Assembly: GCF_024172085.1 (NCBI RefSeq)
Contig: NZ_JAMZDZ010000001.1
Span: forward strand, 2,666,001-2,730,000
Direction of reading: 5' to 3'
DNA from: Hamadaea flava
GTDB lineage: Bacteria > Actinomycetota > Actinomycetes > Mycobacteriales > Micromonosporaceae
Length of the DNA stretch: 64,000 nt
A program made the translations under genes and the position numbers. Position 1 is the stretch's first letter, and each line of letters starts with the position of its first letter. The notes under the pieces were generated by a model that saw only the letters and a list, made by a program, of their open reading frames with translations, was not told the origin of the DNA and did not search any database. Shown here in pieces: positions 16,780-25,070 of the stretch.

Positions 16780-17738
16780 TGCGGGAAGGCGCGCGGGGTC
16801 CGGGTCGGCGCTTCCGCCCGATATGCCGCGATCCGGGATGCGACCTGGTTCATCCCGATGGTGTGCTCCAGCCGGTCCAAGTACAGGTTCCGCCGGGCCA
16901 GCCCGATCAGGTCGAACGTGAAGTACAGCGCCATCAGCGGATTGACGAACAGCACACTGTCTCGCGTACGCCGGGTGAAGCGCACGTCGCCGTGCCGTCC
17001 CGCCAGCGCCGCAGCGATCTGGCCGTTGACGATGCTGGGGCGCGACGGTGTCGTCGCCTGGGCATGCTCGACCGCGCTCCGATACAGCTCAGCTTCACGG
17101 GACCCACTCGGAACCGAGAACGCCCCGAGGTACGCGCCGTCCTGATCGAGGTCGGCGATGTTCTCCAGCACCTGCACATGGTTCACGCCGTGGTACGCGT
17201 CGATGCCGAACCCGATGCACGCCACGACCCGCACCGGTACGCCGTCGAGCCCGGCGACGGCGGCCAGGCTGGTCATGTCCTCGACGGGGGTGCCCAGCGC
17301 CGCTTCGTCACCCCGCAGCAGGATGTCCGTCCCACCGTCGATCAACACGATCGCGTCGATGCCGAGCAACTCGACGAGCGCCGCGTACGCCTCTCGCAAA
17401 GGCTCCACGCCCACCTTCGGGAAGGCGTACACGGTGGTGGGCAGCTCGGCGGCCGCTTCATTGCTCGCCAGCCATACCGCCAGGGACCGCTCCGGGAAGT
17501 AGTCGTCGAGCCCGGCCGTGGCCGGAGTCACCGCGGCCACGTTCGGGGCAGCCCAGACGCCGAGGTCCAGCACGTGCAGCTCGGAGAACGACAGGTTCGC
17601 CAGGAACACCTGCTTGCCACTGTCCCGCAGAGCCGATGCCAGCGGCAGTCCCGCGTACACGTCGAAACCGCCGCCGGCCCCAGCGATCAGGACGCGCTGA
17701 GCCGGATCGAGCGAGGCGAAGATCGCGGGCCGCTGCAC
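16776..17738 (-). CDS. DUF1152 family protein
   Basis: A 320-residue soluble protein. It begins MQRPAIFASLDPAQRVLIAG, followed by a glycine-rich loop AGGGFDVYAG and later IVLIDGGTDILLRGDE, which match what I know of DUF1152 proteins, a family of unknown function with a Rossmann-like start. The start is GTG 17738 because a TATCGT box ends 7 bases upstream, consistent with a leaderless transcript. The frame is open to 17876, but that extension runs into the neighbouring divergent gene. Confidence 0.72.
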   Translation of the reverse strand: MQRPAIFASLDPAQRVLIAGAGGGFDVYAGLPLASALRDSGKQVFLANLSFSELHVLDLGVWAAPNVAAVTPATAGLDDYFPERSLAVWLASNEAAAELPTTVYAFPKVGVEPLREAYAALVELLGIDAIVLIDGGTDILLRGDEAALGTPVEDMTSLAAVAGLDGVPVRVVACIGFGIDAYHGVNHVQVLENIADLDQDGAYLGAFSVPSGSREAELYRSAVEHAQATTPSRPSIVNGQIAAALAGRHGDVRFTRRTRDSVLFVNPLMALYFTFDLIGLARRNLYLDRLEHTIGMNQVASRIAAYRAEAPTRTPRAFPH

Positions 17739-17745
17739 CGCGCCG

Positions 17746-17751
17746 ACGATA
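17746..17751 (-). promoter_or_regulatory. -10 element of leaderless DUF1152 gene
   Basis: TATCGT on the minus strand, 7 bases before GTG 17738; no ribosome-binding sequence intervenes. Confidence 0.5.
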
Positions 17752-17795
17752 CCGCGCCTACGCTCCGAGACGAACGATGAGAGAGCGGGGGCGGC

Positions 17796-18380
17796 GTGGG
17801 CTTCGGGTACAAGACCTCCTGGCTGGCAGTCCGCGACCGGACCGCGGCGGACATCGCCGACGCCCTCGGACTTCACGACCGGCAGTCGATGGACTGGGCC
17901 ACCGGCGTGGACCTCGCCTACGGCCAGGGTGTCTATATGGCCTCACCGATACCAGGATGGACGGTCGCCCATAGCCGAAGGGATCTGCCCTTCGAGGCGT
18001 ACGACCTGGGCTTCGCTGAATGGCTGGGGGACTTGAGTCGCAGCCTGGGCGAGGTCCAGTTCTTCGCCAACGAGCGGGTCGTCGGGTATCACGCGTGGGC
18101 GATCGCCCGCGCGGGCGAGGTCCTGCGGGCTTACTGCTTCATCGGCGAACAGGGCGAGATTCCGCTGTTCGTCGGCGATCCCACCGCGGACGAGATCCGC
18201 ATCGGTAAGGGAGTGCTCGGCCCGGTCGCGGATTACGCGGACTGGTCGGACGACGAGGCGGAGGCTTGGTTCCGCACGACGCCGTCGGAGGAGGACGTGC
18301 TGCTGATGGCCGCGGCCTGGAGCTTCGATCCGAGCACCATCGACGACGCGGCCGTCACCACACTCGGTCTCTACGCCTGA
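17796..18380 (+). CDS. hypothetical protein, 194 residues
   Basis: A soluble protein beginning MGFGYKTSWLAVRDRTAADI from a GTG codon. It has no signal peptide, membrane helix or catalytic motif I recognise. Features include GVYMASPIPGWTVAH, EVQFFANERVVGYHAWA and a C-terminal PSEEDVLLMAAAWSFDPS. Similar proteins of unknown role occur in actinobacteria to my recollection. The 3' end overlaps the convergent DJ-1-like gene by 10 bases, so no terminator separates them. The start is uncertain because the upstream sequence has only a weak purine stretch. Confidence 0.65.
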   Translation: MGFGYKTSWLAVRDRTAADIADALGLHDRQSMDWATGVDLAYGQGVYMASPIPGWTVAHSRRDLPFEAYDLGFAEWLGDLSRSLGEVQFFANERVVGYHAWAIARAGEVLRAYCFIGEQGEIPLFVGDPTADEIRIGKGVLGPVADYADWSDDEAEAWFRTTPSEEDVLLMAAAWSFDPSTIDDAAVTTLGLYA

Positions 18381-18973
18381 ACCGGTACGCGGACAGCGCG
18401 CAGGGCTCGGTCGACCGTTTCCTCGTTCTCACCCACCGGAGCCACGTATCCGACGACCTCCCGGACGGCGTCCTCGCCGAGCACCCGGTCGATGACCCAG
18501 GCGGCGAGGTATTGGGAGGCGAGGCAGCCGCCGGCGGTCGCGATGTTGCCCTCGGCGTGGAACGGCTTGTCGAGGACGGTGACGCCGCGGGCCTCGACGT
18601 ACGGGCGGCTGACCATGTCGGTGCAGGCGGGCATGTCGCCCAGCAGCCCGAGGCGGGCCAGTACCAGCGCGCCCGAGCATTGGGAGCCGATGAGCTGCCG
18701 GGCCGGGTCGAGCGGCAGCCGGGAGACCAGCTGGTCGTCCGCGATGACGTCGCGGGTCTTGATCCCGCTGCCGATCAGCACGACCTCGGCTTCGGTCACG
18801 AACTCCAGCGGCCGCTGGCCGGTGACCTCGACGCCGTTCATCGACGTGACGACCGGTGTCGGCGTGGTGATGAACGCTTCCAGGCCGCGCTTGCGACAGC
18901 GGTTGATCAGCGCGGACGCAATAAAGCTGTCGAGTTCGTTGAATCCGTCGAAGGTGACCACGGCTACCTGCAT
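18371..18973 (-). CDS. DJ-1/PfpI family protein
   Basis: A 200-residue protein of the glutamine-amidotransferase-like DJ-1/PfpI fold. MQVAVVTFDGFNELDSF contains the conserved acidic residue after the first strand, and Cys99 in IGSQCSGALVLA sits in the nucleophile elbow. Such proteins act as chaperone/glyoxalase-type or hydratase enzymes, or as the sensor half of GlxA regulators; no DNA-binding domain is present here. The ATG at 18973 was chosen because the fold starts there; CATCGT six bases upstream could be a leaderless -10. It converges with and overlaps the hypothetical gene. Confidence 0.78.
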   Translation of the reverse strand: MQVAVVTFDGFNELDSFIASALINRCRKRGLEAFITTPTPVVTSMNGVEVTGQRPLEFVTEAEVVLIGSGIKTRDVIADDQLVSRLPLDPARQLIGSQCSGALVLARLGLLGDMPACTDMVSRPYVEARGVTVLDKPFHAEGNIATAGGCLASQYLAAWVIDRVLGEDAVREVVGYVAPVGENEETVDRALRAVRVPVQA

Positions 18974-19066
18974 GAGCTGACGATGGCCGACCCGGCGCAG
19001 TCGAGTCGAGGGCCAATCCGGCGACAGCGGCCTGCCAGGAGCCGGGCCGCGTGTGACCATGGCGGG

Positions 19067-19708
19067 ATGACCGACGATGTAGTGGCAGAGCAGGTCGACT
19101 ACTACCGGCGGCGGGCGGCCGAATACGACGCGACGGCGTACGGGGATCTCGCGGTCGCACGGCCACGCATCGCACGGCTGGTCGAACAGATGCGGCCGGC
19201 CGGGCGGGTGCTGGAGATCGCGTGCGGCACTGGAGTGTGGACGGAGCCGCTGGCCGCGTACGCCGACTCGCTGACGGCCGTGGACTTCGCGCCGGAGGCG
19301 CTGGCCATCGCGCGGGAGCGGGTGACCTCGCCGAACGTGACGTTCGTGGTGGCCGACGTCTTCGACTGGACGTCGGACGCGCAGTTCGACGTCATCTTCT
19401 TCTCGGCGTGGCTGTCACACGTCCCGCCGGAGCGGTTCGGCGCGTTCTGGGACTCGCTGCGGCCGATGCTGGCCGACGGCGGCCGGGTGCTGTTCCTCGA
19501 CGAGCACGTGGACGAACGCGGGAAGGAGTCCTACCTCCGGGAAGGGGTCGTCGAGCGGCGGCTGTCCGACGGGAGCACGTTCCGCGTGGTCAAGCACTTC
19601 GTGGAGCCGGACGCCATGACCGCTCGGCTTCGCGAACTGGGCTGGGAGTGCGACATCCAGCGCGACGGCGACGACTGGGTCCTCGGCGAAGCACGCCCCC
19701 GCTTCTAA
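19067..19708 (+). CDS. class I SAM-dependent methyltransferase
   Basis: A 213-residue protein with the Rossmann-type methyltransferase core: motif I VLEIACGTGVWT (about 47-58), acidic end of beta2 in LTAVDFAPEAL, motif VVADVFDW and the FDVIFFSAWLSHVP segment. The N-terminal QVDYYRRRAAEYD is typical for this group. The substrate is unknown. ATG 19067 opens the conserved region; a GACCAT box 6 bases upstream makes a leaderless start plausible. It lies divergent to the DJ-1-like gene. Confidence 0.82.
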   Translation: MTDDVVAEQVDYYRRRAAEYDATAYGDLAVARPRIARLVEQMRPAGRVLEIACGTGVWTEPLAAYADSLTAVDFAPEALAIARERVTSPNVTFVVADVFDWTSDAQFDVIFFSAWLSHVPPERFGAFWDSLRPMLADGGRVLFLDEHVDERGKESYLREGVVERRLSDGSTFRVVKHFVEPDAMTARLRELGWECDIQRDGDDWVLGEARPRF

Positions 19709-19796
19709 GACCGACCGGGTCCTCGGTGAAGCACGGCGCCCCTGAGACCGACCGGCTCCGGGCCCAGCACGCCCCACGAGTTGAGTCTGCGCCACG

Positions 19797-19802
19797 TACC
19801 GT
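19797..19802 (+). promoter_or_regulatory. -10 element of leaderless serine-hydrolase gene
   Basis: TACCGT ends 7 bases before ATG 19810. Confidence 0.5.
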
Positions 19803-19809
19803 ACTGCGG

Positions 19810-20700
19810 ATGGGGACGAGCACGAGCGCCTTCCGGGGCGCGGCCGCGGTGACGGTCGACGGCGAAGTGGTCTTCGAGTCGGCGGAGACGAAGACGACCT
19901 GGTATCGGCTGGCGTCGGTCGGCAAGCACATCTGCGCGACCGGGATCCTCCAAGCGGGACTCGACCTTCACACGCCGGTCGCCACTTGGCTGCCCACAAT
20001 GGACGATCGGGTCACGCTGCACCATCTGCTCACGCATACGGCCGGGGTCGCGCACTGGCAGCCGGGCGTACCGGGGTTCGACATCGACGTCCCGATGCCG
20101 GTCGATGAGCGGTTGCTGCTCATGGAGCGGGCTCCGTTGATCGCCGAGCCCGGCGCCGCCTGGCACTACAGCAGTCCCGGGTACGCCCTCGCCGGCCGCG
20201 TCCTCGAAGTCGCCAGCGGGCGGCCGTATGCCGAGTGCCTCAACGCGTACGTCTTCGCAGCTTTGGGGGCGACGGCGATCACCGCCGGCGATCCCCCCGC
20301 CGACCGGACGATCGCCCAGGGCCACCGGGACGGGCAGCCGGTCCCGACGAACGATCTCACGAGCCTGCCCGGGACCAGGGACGTCTGGGCGACCGCAGCC
20401 GGGCTGGCCGACTTCACCACCCGGCTGCACACCTCCACCCTGCGCGGGGTACGCGACCTGACGGGGCACGTCGCGATGGTCACCGACGAGGACGGGATCA
20501 CCACCGAGTCCTACGGCTACGGGCTCTACGCGGGGACCGTCGACGGGAAGGCGGCGTACCTGCACCCGGGCGACAATCCCGGCTTCCAGACGCTGTCGGT
20601 GTGGTTCCCCGAGCAGCGGGCGAGCATCGCCATCCTCGCCAACGAGGAGACCACCGACCCGCTGCCGATCCTCCACGATCTGGTCCGGCTCGTCCCGTGA
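19810..20700 (+). CDS. serine hydrolase, beta-lactamase/penicillin-binding fold
   Basis: A 296-residue protein of the class-C beta-lactamase-like superfamily. The SxxK motif is SVGK (Ser36, Lys39), followed by LHTPVATWLP and the typical LLTHTAGV; the Tyr motif is in WHYSSPGYALAG near residue 117. These proteins are esterases, D-peptidases or beta-lactamase-like enzymes. No signal peptide is seen, and the SxxK lies unusually close to the start, so a cytoplasmic enzyme or an N-terminally short form is possible. ATG 19810 is supported by a leaderless -10 box. Confidence 0.78.
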   Translation: MGTSTSAFRGAAAVTVDGEVVFESAETKTTWYRLASVGKHICATGILQAGLDLHTPVATWLPTMDDRVTLHHLLTHTAGVAHWQPGVPGFDIDVPMPVDERLLLMERAPLIAEPGAAWHYSSPGYALAGRVLEVASGRPYAECLNAYVFAALGATAITAGDPPADRTIAQGHRDGQPVPTNDLTSLPGTRDVWATAAGLADFTTRLHTSTLRGVRDLTGHVAMVTDEDGITTESYGYGLYAGTVDGKAAYLHPGDNPGFQTLSVWFPEQRASIAILANEETTDPLPILHDLVRLVP

Positions 20701-20703
20701 CTC

Positions 20704-20738
20704 CGGTGCCCGTCCCGGCTCAGCCGAGGCGGGCACCG
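20704..20738 (+). terminator. hairpin terminator of the serine-hydrolase gene
   Basis: Outer stem CGGTGCCCG (20704-20712) and its complement (20730-20738) enclose a second short stem, CGGCT/AGCCG. It starts 4 bases after the stop. Confidence 0.6.
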
Positions 20739-20747
20739 ACTGAACCA

Positions 20748-20865
20748 GGCCGGACGCCGGACCCCGACCGCCGGAACCGACCGCCGGAGCCGACCGCTGG
20801 AGCCGACCGCCGGACGCCGCCGGAACCGACCGCCGGAGCCGATCGCCGGTCGTCGCCGGAACCGG
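20748..20865. repeat. degenerate 12-bp tandem repeats
   Basis: About seven imperfect head-to-tail copies of CCGACCGCCGGA lie between the convergent serine-hydrolase and M23-like genes. They have no start codon or ribosome site, so they look like a non-coding microsatellite-type expansion. Confidence 0.65.
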
Positions 20866-20883
20866 TCGCCCACGGAGCCGGAG

Positions 20884-22005
20884 TCAGATGAGCCGCGCCA
20901 GGCCGGCCCACGTGTTCGGGCCTGGTACGCCGTCGATCGGGCCGGCGTAACCGCCGAGGCGGGCCATGCGCTGCAATCCGGCGTAGGTGTTGACGCCCGC
21001 TACGCCGTCGACCGGACCGGTGTAACCGAACCCGCGCAGGACGGTCTGGACGCCCTTCCACGTGTTGGGCCCGAGCGCGCCGTCGATCGGCCCGGTGTAG
21101 CCGCCGAGCTTGGCCAGCCGTTGCAGGGCCGCATAGGTGTTCGCCCCAGGTACGCCATCGATCGGGCCGCTGTAACCGAACCCGCGCAGGACCGTCTGAA
21201 TGCCCTTCCACGAGTTGGGCCCGAGTGCGCCGTCGACGGGACCGGCGTAGCCGCCCTTCTGCGCCAGCCGCTGCAGGGCCGCATAGGTGTTCGTCCCAGG
21301 TACGCCATCGATCGGGCCGGTGTAGCCGTATCCACGCACGACGGTCTGCACCCCCTTCCACGTGTTGACACCGGGTACGCCGTCGACGGGCCCGGTGTAG
21401 CCGCCGGCTTGGGCGATCTCCTGGAGGATCCGGCCTTCCGACGAGGTGCTCGGGCCGGGTGCGTAAGTGAGCGGGTTGATCCGCACTCCGTTCGGATCGA
21501 TCATGTGCCAGTGCACGTGCGGACCGGTGGAGTTGCCCGCCCCGTCGGCTCCGGCGGCTCCGCCCGACCAGCCGACCACGGTCCCAGCCGCGACCGCGGT
21601 GCCGTTGGCCAGCCGGAACTGTGACAGATGCAGGTACTGGCTGCGGTATCCCTCGGAGTGGTAGATCGTGACGGTGTGGCCGCCGGTGCCGTTGTAGGGA
21701 GTGTTCTGAATGGTTCCGGCTCCACAGGCGGGCAAGGGGGTGCCGACGGCCATCGCGAAGTCGATGCCGCCGAGCGAGCCCCGGTTGAGATGGTCCTGCC
21801 AGGTGCCGGTGATCGGGTACGCGCTGAACGGGTTGTAGATCGACGGCGCAGCGAGGGCCGTCCCCGGCACGAGCAGCCCGCCCGCGAGCACGCCGCCGCC
21901 GACGATGGCGCTGCGCCGCAACAGATCACGGCGGCTGACCGGAGCGGGCGCCGATCCGTCGCCGGTGCCGCCACAGCAGGGTTGCGTTCGGTTGTCCTCG
22001 TTCAT
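20884..22005 (-). CDS. Tat-exported M23-like protein with seven peptidoglycan-binding repeats
   Basis: A 373-residue protein. SRRDLLRRSAIVGGGVLAGG is a twin-arginine signal. A LytM/M23-type domain follows: GGIDFAM, GTPLPACGAGT and HVHWH (His-x-His). The first zinc His of the HxGxD motif is replaced, since the residue four before the Asp is Leu, so enzymatic activity is doubtful. The C-terminal half holds seven 25-residue repeats of the type GGYTGPIDGVPGPNTW, which look like PG_binding_1 half-modules. ATG 22005 follows GGGGAGGA. At DNA level the repeats form 150-bp higher-order units. Confidence 0.82.
   Translation of the reverse strand: MNEDNRTQPCCGGTGDGSAPAPVSRRDLLRRSAIVGGGVLAGGLLVPGTALAAPSIYNPFSAYPITGTWQDHLNRGSLGGIDFAMAVGTPLPACGAGTIQNTPYNGTGGHTVTIYHSEGYRSQYLHLSQFRLANGTAVAAGTVVGWSGGAAGADGAGNSTGPHVHWHMIDPNGVRINPLTYAPGPSTSSEGRILQEIAQAGGYTGPVDGVPGVNTWKGVQTVVRGYGYTGPIDGVPGTNTYAALQRLAQKGGYAGPVDGALGPNSWKGIQTVLRGFGYSGPIDGVPGANTYAALQRLAKLGGYTGPIDGALGPNTWKGVQTVLRGFGYTGPVDGVAGVNTYAGLQRMARLGGYAGPIDGVPGPNTWAGLARLI
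20887..21415. repeat. 150-bp higher-order coding repeats (2 x 75 bp)
   Basis: The seven peptidoglycan-binding repeats alternate between two 75-bp types, so the DNA repeats with a 150-bp period. Shared blocks include CGCAGGACGGTCTGGACGC, GTTGGGCCCGAG and AGGTACGCCATCGATCGG. The copies are similar enough to allow unequal crossing-over, so copy number may vary between strains. Confidence 0.75.
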
Positions 22006-22037
22006 CGGTCCTCCCCAGCTGGAATCAATGCTCGATA

Positions 22038-22057
22038 AAATCAAGCACGCTCGATTT
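22038..22057. promoter_or_regulatory. AT-rich near-palindrome upstream of the M23-like gene
   Basis: AAATCAAGC (22038-22046) and GCTCGATTT (22049-22057) are inverted copies with one mismatch and a 2-base spacer, 33 bases upstream of ATG 22005. This is the most AT-rich stretch locally and may be the promoter or operator. Confidence 0.4.
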
Positions 22058-22090
22058 ACTGGGGACAACCCAACGAAACCGCGGAATCGG

Positions 22091-24259
22091 CTAACCGCCG
22101 ACGGACTGGGCGACCTCGCCGCTGCGGCCGATCTTCTGCCAGCCGAGGCGACGTCCGGCGAGGGCGGTCACCACCGATTGGACCAGCACGAGATACATGA
22201 TCTGCCGGTACGCCACCTGCTGGAGCGGCAGTGCCCACAAAGGTCGTAACGGTTCCCGGTCGAGCCGGAACGCCAGCACAGCGGTGATCGCCTGCACGAT
22301 CAGCACCGCGATCCACCCGGCCAAGGTGGCCTTCCGGTCGAGGAACAGCACCCCGTAGACGGCCAGGATGTCCAGCAGCGGGCCGAACACCGGCAGGATC
22401 ACACTGAACAGCGCGATCAAGGGCAGCCCGACGCGGCCGAACCGGCCGGACGCGCCGCGCTCGACGACCGCGTGGCGGTGCTTCCACATCGCCTGCATGG
22501 TGCCGTAACTCCAGCGGTACCGCTGCCGCCACAGTTGCCGGAGGGTGGCCGGGGCTTCGGTGACCGCCTGCGCGCTCTCCTCGTAGACGACTCGCCAGCC
22601 CGCCCGCAGGACGGCCATCGTGAGGTCGGTGTCCTCGGCCAGGGTGTCGGTCGGCGGTCCGCCGGCGTCGGCGAGCGCCTGGCGGCGGAAGGCGCCCAGC
22701 GCACCCGGCACGGTCGGGATGCAGCCGAGCGAGTCGTAGAGCCGCCGATCCAGGTTGAATCCGATCACGTACTCCAGATGCTGCCAGCGGCCGATCAGGC
22801 TCGCCCGGTTGCCGACCTTCACGTTCCCGGCCACCGCTCCGACGGCGGGATCGGCGAACGGCTGGATCAGGCGCCGGATCGTCTCCGGGCGTACCACTGT
22901 GTCCGCGTCGATCATGACGATCAGAGCGTGACCGGCCATCGCGACCCCGGCCTTCAGGGCGGTGGCCTTGCCACCGCCCGGCACCCGCACGAGCCGCACG
23001 TTGTCGAGTTCCAGCTCGCGGACCCGGTCGCTGGTGGCATCGTCAGACCCGTCGTCGACCACGACGATCTCCACCGGGTGGGCGGAGGCGACGAGGGTAC
23101 GCACAGTGGCGACGATCGTGTCCTGCTCGTCGTGGGCCGGGACGATCACCGAGACCGGCTCGGTCACCGGTACGCCCCACGTGAAGCCCGCCGCGCGACG
23201 CGATCGGCTGTGCCGGACGGCGACGGTGAACATGAGCAGCGTGCGGGCGAGCGTGAGGACGCCGACGGTGAGCAGCAGCACCCACAGCAGGCGCAGCGTC
23301 AGATCGGCGAGCCCGACGGTGTGCACGACCACCGCGCCCCGCCACCGGTCGTTCGCGGACGACGGCTGGTTCACCGGAGTCGCCAGCGAACCACGCAGCG
23401 CCTGCGAGACGGTGGCGAACTGGTAGCCACGGGCCTGCATCTGCGGGATGAATCGGTCCAGCGCCGCCACGGTCTGGGCACGGTCGCCGCCCGCGTCGTG
23501 CATCAGGACGATCGCGCCGTCGCCGCTGGGCGTCGCGTTCGCCACGATCCGGTCGACCCCCGGACGCGCCCAGTCCTGGCTGTCGGTGTCGTCGAGCACG
23601 GTCAGATATCCGGATCGGCCCGTGGCGGCCAGCACCGGCCAGTCCCGGTCGGTGACTGCGTCCGGAGTGGACGAATACGGCGGCCGGAGGATCGAGGTCT
23701 TCACCCCCGTCGCGTACGCGATCGCCAGCTGGGTGTGGGCGTATTCCAGGCGCTGCCGCCAGCCGCCGATCGCGCCCAGGTCGGGATGGGTGAAGGTGTG
23801 CACGCCGATCTCGTGCCCCTCGGCGACCTCCCGCCGGGCCAGGTCCGGATGACGGGCCACCTCGGAGCCGATGACGAAGAAGGTCGCGGGCACGTGGTGC
23901 CGGGCCAGCACGTCCAAGATCTGGGGCGTCCAGCGCGGATCGGGGCCGTCGTCGAAGGTCAGCACGATCTGGTTCCGCGGCACCCGCAGCGTACGCGGCT
24001 GGTCGCCGGTCGCGTCGATCACCGGCCCCCCGTCGTCCTTCACCGCTGCGGGAACCTGCCCGCTCGTCTGGCCCGACGGCGGACGGGCGTCGGGGGCGAA
24101 CGCGGCATCGGTGTACGCCTCGATCGCCAGCAGCACGGCGACGACGCCGAGGACCGTGGCGGTCAGCGCCACCCGGACGAAGCGCGAGGCCACTCGGCGT
24201 ACGCCCGGCCCGGGTGATGGCGGGGTCTGCGCCTTGCTTCGGCTCACGTAGAGGCTCAT
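22091..24259 (-). CDS. polysaccharide deacetylase fused to family-2 processive glycosyltransferase
   Basis: A 722-residue membrane protein with two enzymes in one chain. After a signal-anchor helix (about 28-48) comes a NodB deacetylase domain (about 95-295) with TFDDGPDP and HTFTHP metal motifs. A membrane helix then leads to a GT2 domain (about 370-610) with VVVDDGSDD, DAD, EDTD and the QRYRW motif of processive hyaluronan/chitin/cellulose-type synthases, then about four more helices. This suggests synthesis and export of a beta-linked amino-sugar polymer with de-N-acetylation outside. ATG 24259 overlaps the stop of a small membrane protein gene. Confidence 0.9.
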   Translation of the reverse strand: MSLYVSRSKAQTPPSPGPGVRRVASRFVRVALTATVLGVVAVLLAIEAYTDAAFAPDARPPSGQTSGQVPAAVKDDGGPVIDATGDQPRTLRVPRNQIVLTFDDGPDPRWTPQILDVLARHHVPATFFVIGSEVARHPDLARREVAEGHEIGVHTFTHPDLGAIGGWRQRLEYAHTQLAIAYATGVKTSILRPPYSSTPDAVTDRDWPVLAATGRSGYLTVLDDTDSQDWARPGVDRIVANATPSGDGAIVLMHDAGGDRAQTVAALDRFIPQMQARGYQFATVSQALRGSLATPVNQPSSANDRWRGAVVVHTVGLADLTLRLLWVLLLTVGVLTLARTLLMFTVAVRHSRSRRAAGFTWGVPVTEPVSVIVPAHDEQDTIVATVRTLVASAHPVEIVVVDDGSDDATSDRVRELELDNVRLVRVPGGGKATALKAGVAMAGHALIVMIDADTVVRPETIRRLIQPFADPAVGAVAGNVKVGNRASLIGRWQHLEYVIGFNLDRRLYDSLGCIPTVPGALGAFRRQALADAGGPPTDTLAEDTDLTMAVLRAGWRVVYEESAQAVTEAPATLRQLWRQRYRWSYGTMQAMWKHRHAVVERGASGRFGRVGLPLIALFSVILPVFGPLLDILAVYGVLFLDRKATLAGWIAVLIVQAITAVLAFRLDREPLRPLWALPLQQVAYRQIMYLVLVQSVVTALAGRRLGWQKIGRSGEVAQSVGG

Positions 24260-24645
24260 CGGCGCTCACACGACCCTCCGCCGACCGGGACCGTCGCCCC
24301 GGCCCGCTTCACCGACACCGTCGGGTTCGAGGCGGCGGCCGGGTTCGTGCGAGCGGCCGGGTGCGTGGGGGCAGCCGGGCAGACTTCGAGCGGGGCCGGG
24401 TCCACCGGCCGGGCGTACACCCCGATGAGCAGCACGATCGCCCCCGCCACGGTCGCCAGCACGACCAGCAGCGCGGCCACGTGCAGCACGCGGCGACGGC
24501 GACCGCTGACGTCCACGAACACCGGCGGCGGCTGCGGCGCTACCGGCAGGGCCCGGGTCCCGAGCGGTTCCCGTCGACCCGGCGGTTTGGTTGGTCGCAG
24601 CTTCGGCTGGGCACGTCCGATGTGCCGTTTCGCTTGGCTGCCCAT
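24256..24645 (-). CDS. small single-helix membrane protein coupled to the deacetylase/synthase
   Basis: A 129-residue protein: a basic cytoplasmic N-terminus, one transmembrane helix (HVAALLVVLATVAGAIVLLI, about 56-76), then a short Pro/Ala/Thr-rich outer tail. No family was recognised. ATG 24645 follows GGCGGGAG. The stop overlaps the start of the deacetylase-glycosyltransferase as ATGA, so it is likely an accessory or stoichiometric partner of that polymer synthase. The longer frame to 24765 lacks a ribosome site. Confidence 0.7.
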   Translation of the reverse strand: MGSQAKRHIGRAQPKLRPTKPPGRREPLGTRALPVAPQPPPVFVDVSGRRRRVLHVAALLVVLATVAGAIVLLIGVYARPVDPAPLEVCPAAPTHPAARTNPAAASNPTVSVKRAGATVPVGGGSCERR

Positions 24646-25070
24646 CCGCTCCCGCCTCCGCCGCTCGCGATCACCGTCAGGCTTTGATCCCGCGTCGAGG
24701 CGGTCGGCAAACCGGACGTGATGCGCGGCACGGAATCCGATGAGGTCGGTGACATGCCGCCTCACCAGGCCCTACAGGGCCGGGGCACGAACCCTCACCA
24801 TCTTCCGGTTCAACCCGATCAGCCGATCCCCTGTCACACCCCCTCGTCATCCCTCGACACACCGTCGAGACCACAGTTAACTCCATGCTCAACGCGAAAA
24901 AGGGGTGGGCGGCGAGGCGAGGGCGGGGCCTTAGAAACGCCAATGGCAAGGAGAAATATCTCCCTGCCACTTTTAACGTATACCGCAGGTGGGGGCTTGC
25001 GGCAAGACCCGGGTCGTCACGCACAATGGTCGACCGAAGCCATTACCTGCCGAATTGGGGGATTCGCGAA
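24646..25070. other. 425-bp divergent intergenic region
   Basis: Separates the polymer-synthase operon from the glycosyltransferase gene. It holds an unusually AT-rich patch (24860-24985) and one hairpin followed by T bases (listed separately). Frames that cross it have no start signals and I found no gene. Confidence 0.5.
24944..24974 (+). terminator. hairpin with T-tract in the leader of the glycosyltransferase gene
   Basis: TGGCA and GGAGA pair with TCTCC and TGCCA (24944-24969), followed by CTTTT. It looks like an intrinsic terminator, but no gene ends before it. It may be an attenuator in the long leader of the gene starting at 25071, or the end of a short RNA. Confidence 0.5.
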
